A stretch of 64,000 nucleotides of DNA from Bartonella grahamii subsp. shimonis. GTDB taxonomy: Bacteria; Pseudomonadota; Alphaproteobacteria; Rhizobiales; Rhizobiaceae. Numbering within the stretch: position 1 is the stretch's first letter; each line of letters starts with the position of its first letter. A program made the translations under genes and the position numbers. The notes beneath the pieces were generated by a model, which saw nothing but the letters and a program-made list of their open reading frames with translations, did no database searches and was not told where the DNA came from. This document shows positions 38,554-47,703 of this stretch, one piece after another. The stretch spans positions 992,001 to 1,056,000 of the forward strand of contig NZ_CP123961.1 in assembly GCF_036327415.1 (NCBI RefSeq), written 5' to 3'.

Positions 38554-38914
38554 TTTGGGGGAGAAGATTGGAGAGAGCTATTTGAGTATTTTGGTTTGCT
38601 GTTCAATCTTCTCTTTCTCTCAAAGAGAATATAAGCCTTTCTTTTTCAAAAGTGTATATAAGCTTGTATCCTTATTCTATTTTCTAACTTTTCACGTTGC
38701 CAACAGATTTTGTCTTTGAGAAAGTTTATAAGAGACGTTTTTTTCTTTTTTCAAGAGTTCTTATCCATATGCTTCACGCGACTGTGACAGGCAAACCAAT
38801 GGTTTTGATTGTTTTATTATCAACAGATTTGAAATGAATCTTATGATTTTAAAAATTTTTATTCAATTTCCAAAATAATTAATTGATTATAAATCGATAC
38901 ATTATAGAAGGATT
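38554..38914. other. Spacer carrying repeat copy D
   Basis: 361 bases between the convergent L,D-transpeptidase and pth genes. Most of it is the repeat listed next; no terminator stands out. Confidence 0.5.
38711..38850 (-). repeat. Dispersed intergenic repeat, copy D (minus)
   Basis: Read on the minus strand: AAGATTCATTTCAAATCTGT, TGATAATAAAACAATCAAAA, CCATTGGTTTGCCTGTCACA, then CGTCTCTTATAAACTTTCTC. Blocks and order match copies A, B and C. It lies exactly where the ancestral pth-ychF junction has been opened. Confidence 0.65.
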
Positions 38915-39496
38915 CTATAAAGAAGAGTTGTTTTTTATCGTTTGTGAAACTTCATTCATAAAGAGGGATTTGTCATCTTTTATAAGGAGAGCGATATTTT
39001 TTGCAATTGCCTCTAAGAGAGGGGATAACCATTCTTGATCAGATTTGGTAAAATTTCCCAGAACATGCCGATGAACAAGTTCTTTACTTCCAGGATGACC
39101 AATTCCTATACGTATACGACAATAGTCAGTACCACAATGGGCATCAATAGACTTAATACCATTATGCCCATTATTTCTTCCACCAATTTTTATACGAACT
39201 TTTCCCGGTGACAGGTCTAACTCATCATAAATTATGATCAAATTCTTCAAATCTAATTTATAAAATCGCAAAGCTTCACCGATAGCTTGACCAGAGAGGT
39301 TCATGAAAGTTTGTGGTTTTATAAGAAAAATTTTCTCATTATTTATAAAACCATTGGAGATTTCTGCTTGAAACTTCTTCGACCATGGAGAAAAAGAAAA
39401 GAACTGATAAATGGCATCAACAGCCATAAAACCAATATTATGGCGGTTATTTTGATATTGTAAACCAGGATTGCCAAGACCAGCAATAAGCCACAT
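38915..39496 (-). CDS. pth: Peptidyl-tRNA hydrolase
   Basis: Releases stalled peptidyl-tRNA by cleaving the ester between peptide and tRNA. From ATG 39496 the 193-residue protein begins [23 protein letters not shown], with the catalytic His in NRHN at about residue 20; an in-frame TTG four codons upstream is less likely. Other conserved blocks are [39 protein letters not shown] and [10 protein letters not shown]. It follows rplY in the same direction, separated by 77 bases with a hairpin. Confidence 0.95.
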   Translation of the reverse strand: MWLIAGLGNPGLQYQNNRHNIGFMAVDAIYQFFSFSPWSKKFQAEISNGFINNEKIFLIKPQTFMNLSGQAIGEALRFYKLDLKNLIIIYDELDLSPGKVRIKIGGRNNGHNGIKSIDAHCGTDYCRIRIGIGHPGSKELVHRHVLGNFTKSDQEWLSPLLEAIAKNIALLIKDDKSLFMNEVSQTIKNNSSL

Positions 39497-39543
39497 GTGT
39501 ATCTTCAATCAAAGCTATGAGGAAAGGTAATGTCTCATAAATT

Positions 39544-39566
39544 AAGGCGGAAAAAATTCCCGCCTT
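39544..39566 (-). terminator. Hairpin between rplY and pth
   Basis: AAGGCGG (39544-39550) and CCGCCTT (39560-39566) form a 7-base GC-rich stem just past the rplY stop. The T-rich loop and TTAATTT tail on the minus strand give at best a partial terminator, which may lower pth expression relative to rplY. Confidence 0.5.
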
Positions 39567-39573
39567 TTGAGTT

Positions 39574-40203
39574 TTATGAAGTTTGCGTGTCTTCTACATC
39601 ATTTTCTTGTTCAGAAGTTTCATCGCTGACATCCATGCCAGCAGGAGCTGCAATGGTTGCAATAGTAAAGTCTCGATCTTGGATGATGGGAGTAACATCT
39701 TTTGGCAGTTGCACTGCTGAAATGTGAATAGAATCACCAATAGAGTAGCTGGAGAGATCAATTTCAATAGCTTCAGGAATAGCACTTGCTGGAGCAGTAC
39801 ATTCAATTTCGTGCCGAACAATATTGAGGACACCACCTTTTTTAAGTCCAGGTGCTGTATCTTCATTGAGGAAGTGGACAGGAATATTCACTTCTACAAC
39901 GGATTTTGCTGAAATGCGTAAGAAATCTACATGGAGGGGAAAGTCACGCACGGGATCTAATTGATAATCTTTTGGCAAGACCATAATTTTTTGCTTGTCA
40001 AGAATAATCGTTGCAATGGTGGTACGAAAGCCACCGGCGTGAATTTTGTAGAAAATTTCTTTATAGGGAACTGTTATTGCCAAGGGAGGTTGTTTTTCAC
40101 CATAAATGACAGCAGGAATAAGACCGTTGCGGCGAAGTTCACGGGAGGACCCCTTACCAACCCGCTCGCGTTTTTCGGCCTTAAGAGTGTAGCTTTTGCC
40201 CAT
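39574..40203 (-). CDS. rplY: Ribosomal protein bL25 (Ctc form)
   Basis: 5S rRNA-binding large-subunit protein, long Ctc type of 209 residues. The N-terminal bL25 domain has the typical [22 protein letters not shown] at about 17-38; the C-terminal TL5/Ctc beta domain (…[28 protein letters not shown]) follows, with a short acidic tail ([16 protein letters not shown]). First gene of a unit with pth. Confidence 0.95.
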   Translation of the reverse strand: MGKSYTLKAEKRERVGKGSSRELRRNGLIPAVIYGEKQPPLAITVPYKEIFYKIHAGGFRTTIATIILDKQKIMVLPKDYQLDPVRDFPLHVDFLRISAKSVVEVNIPVHFLNEDTAPGLKKGGVLNIVRHEIECTAPASAIPEAIEIDLSSYSIGDSIHISAVQLPKDVTPIIQDRDFTIATIAAPAGMDVSDETSEQENDVEDTQTS

Positions 40204-40287
40204 AATTTAAGTCCTTTTTACATGATTGGAGATCCTTCAAAAACAGCAATAGTTTTTGCATGGATATGAAGATATGCGCTAACCAAC

Positions 40288-40333
40288 AGCGATCGCTCCA
40301 TTCTGCGTTGCCTCCAAGGGTGTCTACGCAGAA
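40288..40333. promoter_or_regulatory. Palindrome and hairpin between rplY and the HerA-like gene
   Basis: AGCGATCGCT (40288-40297) is a perfect 10-base palindrome. It is followed by TTCTGCGT (40301-40308) and ACGCAGAA (40326-40333), a perfect 8-base stem around a loop that contains CCTCCAAGGG. The site is in the shared 5' region of two divergent genes, so it could be an operator or a structured rplY leader. The function is unknown. Confidence 0.45.
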
Positions 40334-40413
40334 GTTTGTTCTATAATTCAAACTATTCATAGATGCAAGAGTTGTGGGAAAAATTGATGATTTCTACCGT
40401 TAAAAAGGAGGAA

Positions 40414-40506
40414 ATGTTACAGATTACGGTGTGGATGGAGAATCAACCAATATGTGCTGGCACTGATATGTTCAAAATCAAACACTGGAGATGTTATGAA
40501 GGTTGA
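40414..40506 (+). CDS. Possible 30-residue leader ORF before the HerA-like gene
   Basis: AAAGGAGGAA directly precedes ATG 40414, one of the best ribosome binding sites in the window. The frame reads MLQITVWMENQPICAGTDMF and ten more residues to TGA 40504-40506, overlapping the ATPase start at 40496 by 11 bases. Two explanations fit: a leader peptide that couples translation of the ATPase, or the remnant of an older, longer start. No family recognised. Confidence 0.4.
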   Translation: MLQITVWMENQPICAGTDMFKIKHWRCYEG

Positions 40507-41995
40507 GATTACCTTGGGTGAGATGTCAGAGAGTCGTGCTTTGCATAAATCGATGCCAGCACTTCTTGATCTGGAAGAATTATTGGCGACACGTCTTCTT
40601 GTACAAGGTAATTCTGGATCAGGGAAATCACATCTTTTACGCCGTCTTTTGGAGCAAAGTGCTAAGTGGGTGCAGCATTGTGTAATTGATCCAGAAGGCG
40701 ATTTTGTAACTTTGGCAGATAAATTTGGTCATGTTATTGTAGAGGCTCAACGTAGTGAATTAGAATTGACTCGTATTGCCCATCGCATTCGACAACATCG
40801 GGTTTCAGTGGTATTTAATCTTGAAGGCTTGGATACTGAACAACAGATGCGTGCTGTAGGGGCTTTCCTTGGGGCACTGTTTGATGTAGAACGTGATTAT
40901 TGGTATCCTATGCTTGTCGTTGTCGATGAAGCGCAATTGTTTGCTCCAACTGCGGCAGGAGAAGTTTCTGATGAAGCACGTAAGACTTCTCTTAGTGCGA
41001 TGACCAATCTTATGTGTCGAGGGCGTAAACGTGGTCTTGCTGGTGTTATTGCGACACAACGTTTGGCTAAGCTTGCCAAAAATGTTGCTGCTGAAGCTTC
41101 AAACTTTTTAATAGGACGGACTTTTTTAGATATTGATATGGTGCGCGCTTCTGATCTTTTGGGAATGGAGCGTCGCCAAGCGGAAATGTTTAGAGATCTT
41201 GAGCGGGGAAATTTTATAGCTTTAGGCCCCGCTTTATCACGACGTCCCTTACCAATCATTATCGGTTCTGTTGAAACTTTGGCACGCTCTTCTAGTCCTA
41301 AATTGATGCCACTTCCAACAGAGCGAGATGATGTGCAAGAGCTTGTTTTTACTGCTTCACCAGAGGAAATTTTAACGCCATTTAAACAAACACGAGAGCC
41401 GATGAGGGAGAAATCAATGCACGAGATGTTAGAGGAGGTAGTGCATAAAAAACAAGAGTTTTTGGAAGAAAACCTAAGTTTATTTCCTGAACTTTCTGAT
41501 GTTGAGCGTGACGGCCAAGCAGAACATATTATTCGGGAAATTCTTGAGGATTCTGAGGCTTTTTATCGTTCGACAGCGGTGCTTTATCAAGATTTTTCAG
41601 TTCGTTGCCGTATCCATGGTATGCCAAAGGTTCCTTTTAATCTTTCACAATTTCGGCGTAAATTGGCTATTGCTCAGGCTTTTGTTGATGAACAAACGGC
41701 TGTCAGTGAACATTGGAAACATATTTTGCAGATATCAGAAAGTTTGGAAGAAGATGTTCAAGGAGTCTTCTTGAATGTCGCACAGGCCGCATTAAGGGGA
41801 AAGCCATGTCCATCTGATGCATTTTTAGCACGTCTTTATGGGACTCATTCTTTAAGTCGTGCGCGCCGACTTTTAACCTACTTTGAAGAGCGTGGTCTTA
41901 TTGTTATTCATACGCATTTTAGTGGTCAACGTATTGTTGCATTTCCTGATCTTGGTGTTGAAACAGCACCAGGAGATCCCAAGGAACCACTTTAA
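40496..41995 (+). CDS. HerA/DUF87-like ATPase
   Basis: A 499-residue P-loop ATPase of the HerA/FtsK superfamily. Walker [19 protein letters not shown] is near residues 36-53 and Walker [14 protein letters not shown] near 139-151, then [20 protein letters not shown] (sensor and arginine-finger region). The C-terminal part (about 300-499) is helical and ends in a winged-helix-like segment ([28 protein letters not shown]). The ATG at 40496 has GGAG five bases upstream. Such proteins usually translocate DNA or act with nucleases, but no nuclease partner is encoded beside it. Its stop codon overlaps the stop of convergent prs by 3-4 bases. Confidence 0.82.
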   Translation: MKVEITLGEMSESRALHKSMPALLDLEELLATRLLVQGNSGSGKSHLLRRLLEQSAKWVQHCVIDPEGDFVTLADKFGHVIVEAQRSELELTRIAHRIRQHRVSVVFNLEGLDTEQQMRAVGAFLGALFDVERDYWYPMLVVVDEAQLFAPTAAGEVSDEARKTSLSAMTNLMCRGRKRGLAGVIATQRLAKLAKNVAAEASNFLIGRTFLDIDMVRASDLLGMERRQAEMFRDLERGNFIALGPALSRRPLPIIIGSVETLARSSSPKLMPLPTERDDVQELVFTASPEEILTPFKQTREPMREKSMHEMLEEVVHKKQEFLEENLSLFPELSDVERDGQAEHIIREILEDSEAFYRSTAVLYQDFSVRCRIHGMPKVPFNLSQFRRKLAIAQAFVDEQTAVSEHWKHILQISESLEEDVQGVFLNVAQAALRGKPCPSDAFLARLYGTHSLSRARRLLTYFEERGLIVIHTHFSGQRIVAFPDLGVETAPGDPKEPL

Positions 41996-42924
41996 CCAAA
42001 TAAGCTGGAAACCGATTGTTCTGCTGCTGTCCTTGCTATTGCTTCTCCAATAAGGTCGGCAATGGGCAAAACACGAATATTATGGGCTTTCTCAATAACT
42101 TGTGTTGGCATAATTGAATCTGTAATAACCAATTCTTTCATCTCTGAATTGGTAATTCGTTCTATTGCATTACCAGAAAGAACACCGTGCGTGATATAAG
42201 CCGTGACACTATTGGCATCATGTTTAAGCAGAGCACTTGCTGCATTGCATAAAGTTCCACCTGAATCAACAATATCATCAAGCAAAAGGCAATCTTTTCC
42301 CGATACATCTCCAATGATATTCATAACCTCTGATTCACCAGGACGTTCACGACGTTTATCAACAATAGCAAGCAAACTGTTCAAACGTTTGGCGAGCGAG
42401 CGTGCGCGTACAACACCACCAACATCAGGTGAAACAACGATAACATTTTCAAGAGAATAATGCACTTTGACATCGCGAGAAATGACAGGAACAGCATAGA
42501 GATTATCTGTAGGGATATCAAAAAAACCTTGAATTTGTCCTGCATGAAGGTCCAATGTTAAAACACGATGAGCCCCTGCTTCAGTAATCAGGTTGGCAAC
42601 AAGTTTTGCGGAAATGGGAGTACGTGGTCCAGGTTTACGGTCTTGGCGGGCGTAACCAAAATAGGGGATAACAGCTGTGATGCGACGTGCTGAAGAACGG
42701 CGAAGCGCATCAACCATGATGAGCAATTCCATCAAATGATCATTGGCTGGATAGGATGTAGATTGCAAAACAAAAACATCTTGTCCACGTACATTTTCAT
42801 GTAGTTCTACGAAAATTTCTTGATCAGCAAAGCGCTTTACAGTTGCCTTGCCTAAGGGGATGTTCAAATAATTTGCAACATCTTCAGCTAGGCGTGGATT
42901 AGAATTTCCGCAGAAAAGTTTCAT
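41992..42924 (-). CDS. prs: Ribose-phosphate pyrophosphokinase
   Basis: Makes PRPP from ribose 5-phosphate and ATP for nucleotide, histidine, tryptophan and NAD synthesis. Of 310 residues, with the PRPP synthase signature [22 protein letters not shown] at about 128-150, [15 protein letters not shown] near 165 and the PRPP loop [14 protein letters not shown] near 216-230. CAGAGGAT precedes ATG 42924. Convergent with the HerA-like gene with overlapping stops. Confidence 0.97.
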   Translation of the reverse strand: MKLFCGNSNPRLAEDVANYLNIPLGKATVKRFADQEIFVELHENVRGQDVFVLQSTSYPANDHLMELLIMVDALRRSSARRITAVIPYFGYARQDRKPGPRTPISAKLVANLITEAGAHRVLTLDLHAGQIQGFFDIPTDNLYAVPVISRDVKVHYSLENVIVVSPDVGGVVRARSLAKRLNSLLAIVDKRRERPGESEVMNIIGDVSGKDCLLLDDIVDSGGTLCNAASALLKHDANSVTAYITHGVLSGNAIERITNSEMKELVITDSIMPTQVIEKAHNIRVLPIADLIGEAIARTAAEQSVSSLFG

Positions 42925-43393
42925 GATAAATCCTCTGAGTAATCACGATGAAGTGTGACATGGTTTTTAACTTCTTGTTACCAGATTGCAAGGAAACAAT
43001 CACGAGAGCATTACAATTTTATTCATTATTGTTAAAGAGCTATGCGGTATGTTTCCTCTTTTTCCAAAAGTTTGTTACTTTGTAGAGCAAAGTTTTTTCT
43101 CCATGCGGCAAAGAAATACATATTGATTAAGCTTTTTGGTTATTAATTTATAAAAAAATTCTTTCAATATAAGGAATCTCTCATATTTAAGATGAATAAA
43201 GGGGAGTAATCAAAAGGAGTATCATCTTTTCTTCAATCATTATAACCAAACATTGAAAATGATTCATAGCGAAAGCTATCATATTTTATAGGCTGGTAGA
43301 TGATTTTGTAAAAAAAGCAAAGTATAATGGGGTTTATTGTTACATTTGGATAAAAAGTTTAGTTTTGGTATTGTTCTCAAGCATAAAAGGGTC
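42925..43393 (-). other. Spacer upstream of prs
   Basis: 469 bases between the pgeF stop and the prs start, both on minus. It should hold the prs promoter. A small hairpin with a GAAA tetraloop (ATAGC-GAAA-GCTAT, 43266-43279) is the only structure noted. Confidence 0.4.
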
Positions 43394-44185
43394 TCATTTT
43401 TTGTTTTTCAGCATAATAGCAGAAATTTGCCGTCCGTAATCGGGTTCGTTGCGGTGTATTGCACGACGATAGGAGAAAAAACGCTGTTCATCTTTGTAGG
43501 TGCAAAGCTCTACACAAGAAGCATTAACGCCTGACTCGTTGAGTTGATGCATAATGAACGCCCATAGATTAAAATAAAAATGATTTATTTTTTCTGTTTT
43601 TAAAAAATATTTTTGGTACTTGCTGTGGCAATCAATAAATTGGTTGTAAAATTCACTTGTTACTTCGTAGTTATGTGGGCCAATACAAGGTCCAAGGACT
43701 GCCGTTATTGATTGTCTTTTGGCTCCTTGTTTTTCCATAACAGCAATTGTTTTTTCGATAATTCTATTTAAGCTTCCGCGCCAGCCAGCATGAGTTGCAG
43801 CGATGACCCCAGCTTGAGGATCAGCAAACAGAATGGGCCCGCAATCTGCTGTAAGAACCCCAATTATAAGATCCTTTGTAGTCGTAACGAGAGCATCGGC
43901 TTTAGGAGGGGAGGCGATAAAAGCTTTATCGACGACAATGACTTCACAAGAGTGTATTTGATTGACAGTGACTAAATTTTGCGCCTTAACATCAAAATAA
44001 TGAGCGACCAAAGTGCGGTTTTGTGCAATATGTTCAGGATGATCATTTGAGCTTTGTCCAACATTAAGGCTTTGGTAAAGGCTTTTTGAAACACCACCTT
44101 GACGAGTAAAAAAACCATGTTTTATCCCTTGGTGGTGTAAAGCAGAAAGATTTTTTGCAAGGATAGGAACAGGGACAGGATTCAT
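43394..44185 (-). CDS. pgeF: Peptidoglycan editing factor PgeF (YfiH/laccase domain)
   Basis: A 263-residue cytoplasmic protein of the DUF152/laccase-domain family. The zinc-site residues are in VNQIHSCEV (His near 77), LTADCGPILF (Cys near 117) and THAGWRGSL (His near 134). Studied members correct mis-incorporated amino acids in murein precursors; others act on purine nucleosides. It follows midA in the lgt-midA-pgeF order typical of Rhizobiales, with an 82-base spacer. Confidence 0.93.
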   Translation of the reverse strand: MNPVPVPILAKNLSALHHQGIKHGFFTRQGGVSKSLYQSLNVGQSSNDHPEHIAQNRTLVAHYFDVKAQNLVTVNQIHSCEVIVVDKAFIASPPKADALVTTTKDLIIGVLTADCGPILFADPQAGVIAATHAGWRGSLNRIIEKTIAVMEKQGAKRQSITAVLGPCIGPHNYEVTSEFYNQFIDCHSKYQKYFLKTEKINHFYFNLWAFIMHQLNESGVNASCVELCTYKDEQRFFSYRRAIHRNEPDYGRQISAIMLKNKK

Positions 44186-44267
44186 ACAAATTCCTTATAT
44201 GGGTAGTTATTTTCAAAGTAAAAATGGTGTATGAGATGCATGTGTCAATAAGTATTATTGCCGGTCA

Positions 44268-45347
44268 TTAAAACCTAGGAGGTAGAGGTATATTTTTATC
44301 ACAAACATACAAGACTTTAAATAATTTTCCCATTTGATCTGAACTGACTAATCGTTCGATATCTTGGCGGATTTTGTCTTGTAGTGTAGTACTTTTGCCC
44401 ACTCCAAACTGTTTTGCGCGTTCCAGCAGCCCCATTTTTAAAAGAAATTCTCCTTGCTCGACGATTTCAGCAAAACAACCTTGTTCAAGGGCTATTTTTT
44501 TTAAAAAGAAAAAACCAACATGTGATGTTAAATCATGTTCACCAGGAGCATCGAAAACATCACGAAATCTATGTTTTGACAGCGCTTGCAGTGTATCACC
44601 AAATGCAAGATCAGCAGCACCATAGTCGATAAGTAAAGCAGAACCTGTCACGTGCACTAAATGGTGGCTGATTTGTTGCATGAATTGATGCCGTGAGGGC
44701 GCATGTTCAAAAATTGTTCCATCAGGGACATTAGAACCGTAGGATTGTAAGCAAGAAGAAGGAAATTTATGCGGGGTAGCAATAAAGATGAAATCTCCAT
44801 CTTGATTGACTGTAATGCAGCGCTCTTTCCATTCTCCATTGACTTTAATGTATTGGTTCATAGGGAGTGTATCGAGAAATTCATTGGCTATTAAGAAGAG
44901 TGGTTTTGAGGGGATTTGATCAAAACTTTCAATGCTATGGATTTGTTTTTGATAGGAGGAAAGGCATTTTTTTTGTTCCTCTGCGAGCTTTTTGCTTATT
45001 TCAAGGAGATAAACTTCAGCAGATTCAAATGCTGTCGTGGATAATTTTTGAATGGTACGCAAAATATCATCCATCAAAGTTCCACGTCCTGGGCCTATCT
45101 CAGCGAGGATAAAAGGATGAGGACAACCTTGAGCTTTCCAGCTCGCAAGAGTCCAAATGCCAATCATCTCTCCAAATAGTTGGCTTATTTCAGGTGCTGT
45201 AATAAAATCACCAGAACGTCCAAAAGGTTTTTGGGTTTGATAATAACCAAATTGAGGATCGGTAAGTGCTAACGCCATATATTGGCTAACAGAGATTGGT
45301 CCATTAAGGGCAATAATTTCTTTAATTTTTTCTTTTAGATTGGTCAT
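44268..45347 (-). CDS. SAM-dependent methyltransferase, MidA/NDUFAF7 family
   Basis: A 359-residue protein. The family entry [14 protein letters not shown] (about 22-36) precedes [19 protein letters not shown] and motif [17 protein letters not shown] (near 80-95). The mitochondrial homologue NDUFAF7 dimethylates an arginine of complex I subunit NDUFS2; a role in complex I assembly here is inference. The gene start overlaps the end of lgt by 26 bases, so the two are translationally linked. Confidence 0.9.
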   Translation of the reverse strand: MTNLKEKIKEIIALNGPISVSQYMALALTDPQFGYYQTQKPFGRSGDFITAPEISQLFGEMIGIWTLASWKAQGCPHPFILAEIGPGRGTLMDDILRTIQKLSTTAFESAEVYLLEISKKLAEEQKKCLSSYQKQIHSIESFDQIPSKPLFLIANEFLDTLPMNQYIKVNGEWKERCITVNQDGDFIFIATPHKFPSSCLQSYGSNVPDGTIFEHAPSRHQFMQQISHHLVHVTGSALLIDYGAADLAFGDTLQALSKHRFRDVFDAPGEHDLTSHVGFFFLKKIALEQGCFAEIVEQGEFLLKMGLLERAKQFGVGKSTTLQDKIRQDIERLVSSDQMGKLFKVLYVCDKNIPLPPRF

Positions 45348-46200
45348 TTTCTGTCGATTTATATTTAAAGGCGTGGAGAAGAAGATAAAACCCTAAAAGA
45401 AGCATGGGAAGAGATAAAGCCATGCCATAGGTAAAACCAGTAGAATGGAAAAGAGTCGAAAACCATTCTGGATCTTCTTGAGGCGCACGGTAAACTTCAG
45501 AAATGCTGCGTGCTATTGCGTAGCCTATAATAAATGTTCCTGATACAGTACCGGGACGTTTTAATGCGTTGAACCCAAAAATAAGAAGACACAGGATGAT
45601 GAAGAGAAGAAATCCTTCCATGAATGCTTCGTAAAGCTGGCTTGGATGGCGCGGTAGATAGTAAGGATCGAGAGGAAAACAAACAGCCCAAGGACGTGTA
45701 GTAACATTGCCCCATAACTCTTGGTTGATGAAGTTGCAGATTCGTACAATGCCGATACCAATAGGAGCACCTGCAGCGACGATATCAAACATGGCTCGTA
45801 CGTTAATATGATTTTTACGGGCAAACCAGATCATAGCAATGATAATACCAATAAGTCCGCCATGAAAGGACATTCCCCCATCCCATACGGCAATGATAGC
45901 ATTTGGATGGTTAAAATAGTAAATGGGATCCCATACAAGAACTTGTCCTAAACGCCCTCCGACAACAACACTTATGGCAGACCAGACAACAAAATCTCCG
46001 ATCTTTTCTTTATCCATAGGAGGGTGGTCTCTATACCATAGAGGTGTTTTTTTTAATAATTTTTGCGCATACCACCAAGAAAAAAGAATACCCACCACGT
46101 AACCAAGTCCATACCAATGAAGTGCTATGGGACCTAGCTGGATAATGACAGGATCAAGAAAAGACGGAAAAGCAATGGCTGGACAAGACAGATTGTTCAT
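45322..46200 (-). CDS. lgt: Phosphatidylglycerol-prolipoprotein diacylglyceryl transferase
   Basis: Inner-membrane enzyme that moves diacylglycerol from phosphatidylglycerol to the lipobox cysteine of prolipoproteins. Of 292 residues with about seven membrane segments. It shows [23 protein letters not shown] (catalytic His region, near 112) and the Lgt signature [22 protein letters not shown] (about 148-170). The L,D-transpeptidase at 37.8 kb is a likely substrate. Confidence 0.96.
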   Translation of the reverse strand: MNNLSCPAIAFPSFLDPVIIQLGPIALHWYGLGYVVGILFSWWYAQKLLKKTPLWYRDHPPMDKEKIGDFVVWSAISVVVGGRLGQVLVWDPIYYFNHPNAIIAVWDGGMSFHGGLIGIIIAMIWFARKNHINVRAMFDIVAAGAPIGIGIVRICNFINQELWGNVTTRPWAVCFPLDPYYLPRHPSQLYEAFMEGFLLFIILCLLIFGFNALKRPGTVSGTFIIGYAIARSISEVYRAPQEDPEWFSTLFHSTGFTYGMALSLPMLLLGFYLLLHAFKYKSTENDQSKRKN

Positions 46201-46506
46201 GAATTAAGCATCTTACATTATACGAGATGAATATGAAGTGACTCTGGTGGTCAGAAATGACAGATGAATACGCAATGGTCAAGTCAGTAGGGAGGCTAGT
46301 CAGAAAGGGGGATAGATTTCCACTGGTTTATCGCGGTAAAAAAATGTGGTGATAAAAGGAATATTAAAAAATCTTAAACAAAATCGTCATGAAAAATCGG
46401 CACAATATGTAAAATATAGGGTAAAAGGAACAAATTACAGTATCTAAATGTTATGAGAACACGCTATAATGCGTGCGTCAATAATTAAAATTTAAGGAAA
46501 AATGTT
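46201..46506 (+). other. Divergent lgt/ubiK promoter region
   Basis: 306 bases. TATAAT at 46465-46470 is embedded in a 5-base inverted repeat (CACGC 46460-46464, GCGTG 46471-46475) and lies 37 bases before the ubiK start, a plausible -10 box. No good -35 box. Confidence 0.45.
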
Positions 46507-46752
46507 ATGCGTAACGGATCAAATCGTATTCTTGATGAACTAGCAAAATTAGCAACAGATGCTGCTGACGTCGCGCAAGGTATACGACGTGAAGCTGGAA
46601 CAGCTTTTCGTGTGCAGGCTGAAAAGATAGCAAACAAACTTGATCTTGTTTCTCGCGAAGAGTTTGAGACTTTTAAGGAGATGGTGCTGAAAATCCATGA
46701 TGATAATGCTGATTTGAAAAGGCGCCTTGATGATTTAAAAAAAGACGATTAA
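46507..46752 (+). CDS. ubiK: Ubiquinone biosynthesis accessory factor UbiK (BMFP family)
   Basis: An 81-residue protein of the YqiC/BMFP family. It has an amphipathic N-terminal half and a C-terminal coiled coil (SREEFETFKEMVLKIHDDNADLKRRLDDL, residues about 49-78). E. coli UbiK helps ubiquinone synthesis under oxygen by bridging the Ubi complex and membrane lipids. AAGGAAA precedes it. It is divergent from lgt, as usual in Rhizobiales. Confidence 0.9.
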   Translation: MRNGSNRILDELAKLATDAADVAQGIRREAGTAFRVQAEKIANKLDLVSREEFETFKEMVLKIHDDNADLKRRLDDLKKDD

Positions 46753-47157
46753 AAAAGAACGCAGACACAAAAAAGTACAATAGCTTCTTAAAAAAAGAAT
46801 CTTAAAAAAATATCCCCAATTTTTCAATATGATGCGTGAAACTAAAAAATGCTTAATCTTGAGTCTGTTAGAGCGGAGGATTTGTTTATTTTTGATTTTT
46901 TTTGGGGGTAAAATACATTTTTTTGAATCAGGGGGGCTGGCACTATGAAATTGTATCAATACACTGAAAAGACTTGATGATTCTTTTTATGACTATCAGG
47001 TTGCCCTAAACAGCGCGATTGTGTTCTGGGTGTTTGTGTACTGTCGGTGTTTTATGTGTATTTGTTTGGTGTAAAGGTTCTGATTGTAGCAAAATGTTGT
47101 TACAGTTTAGGCGGTTTATATTCTGTTGACAATGTTTTAAGATGATTGAGGATTGTG
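46753..47157 (+). other. Spacer between ubiK and the YbjN gene
   Basis: 405 bases without gene-like content. T-rich runs occur at 46895-46925 but no stem precedes them. Confidence 0.4.
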
Positions 47158-47658
47158 ATGAGGCTTGCATTTTGCGCCACAGAAAGAAAAGAGCACCCGG
47201 TTGACTTTATTGAACAGATTGCCTGTGAATATGATTGGTCGTTTGAGCGGGATGCGCAAGATGAAATTAGCGTTTGTGTGGAAGGAAAACGCGCAAATTA
47301 TCGTCTTGCTTTTTCATGGATGGAAGAGCATGAAGCACTTCATTTGGCTTGTTCGTTTGATCTCTTTATTAAAAACGCTCGAACAGCTGAAATACAGCGC
47401 TTATTGCTAGCAATTAATGAAAAGTTGTTGTTGGGACATTTTGATTATTGGCAAAGGAATAATTCGGTTATTTATCGGCAAGGTCTTCTTTTGGCTGGTG
47501 GGATACATCCATCTCATATACAGGTTGAAACATTATTGATACATGCACTTAAAGCCTGTGAAAGCCATTATGTTGCATTTCAGATGGTTGCTTTGTCGGG
47601 AGAAAGTGCTTATAAGGCACTGCAGTACACTTTGTTTGAAACTGTAGGGAATGCTTAA
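47158..47658 (+). CDS. YbjN domain protein
   Basis: A 166-residue protein of the YbjN/DUF1790 family. The alphaproteobacterial N-terminus REHPVDxxE-like (KEHPVDFIEQIACEYDWSFERD) is at about 11-32, and the RLLLAINEKLLLGHFDYW block near 84-101. I chose ATG 47158, six bases after GAGG. YbjN resembles type III secretion chaperone folds and affects motility and stress traits in enterobacteria; its role here is unknown. It converges with the kinase gene. Confidence 0.87.
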   Translation: MRLAFCATERKEHPVDFIEQIACEYDWSFERDAQDEISVCVEGKRANYRLAFSWMEEHEALHLACSFDLFIKNARTAEIQRLLLAINEKLLLGHFDYWQRNNSVIYRQGLLLAGGIHPSHIQVETLLIHALKACESHYVAFQMVALSGESAYKALQYTLFETVGNA

Positions 47659-47666
47659 AATATACG

Positions 47667-47685
47667 GTCTGTTATTTTTACAGAC
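47667..47685. terminator. Weak hairpin between convergent YbjN and kinase genes
   Basis: GTCTGT (47667-47672) and ACAGAC (47680-47685) form a 6-base stem around a T-rich loop. The tail GGTTTGCT is poor, so confidence is limited. Confidence 0.4.
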
Positions 47686-47703
47686 GGTTTGCTGAAATGT
47701 TGC

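Noticed and set aside
38237-38719. 160-residue frame running from the L,D-transpeptidase gene into the spacer
   Set aside because: Its first half is an alternate frame of the YkuD domain and the second half enters the repeat; no ribosome site.
43266-43279. GAAA-tetraloop hairpin as an RNA element of the prs leader
   Set aside because: A five-base stem is too short to separate from chance.
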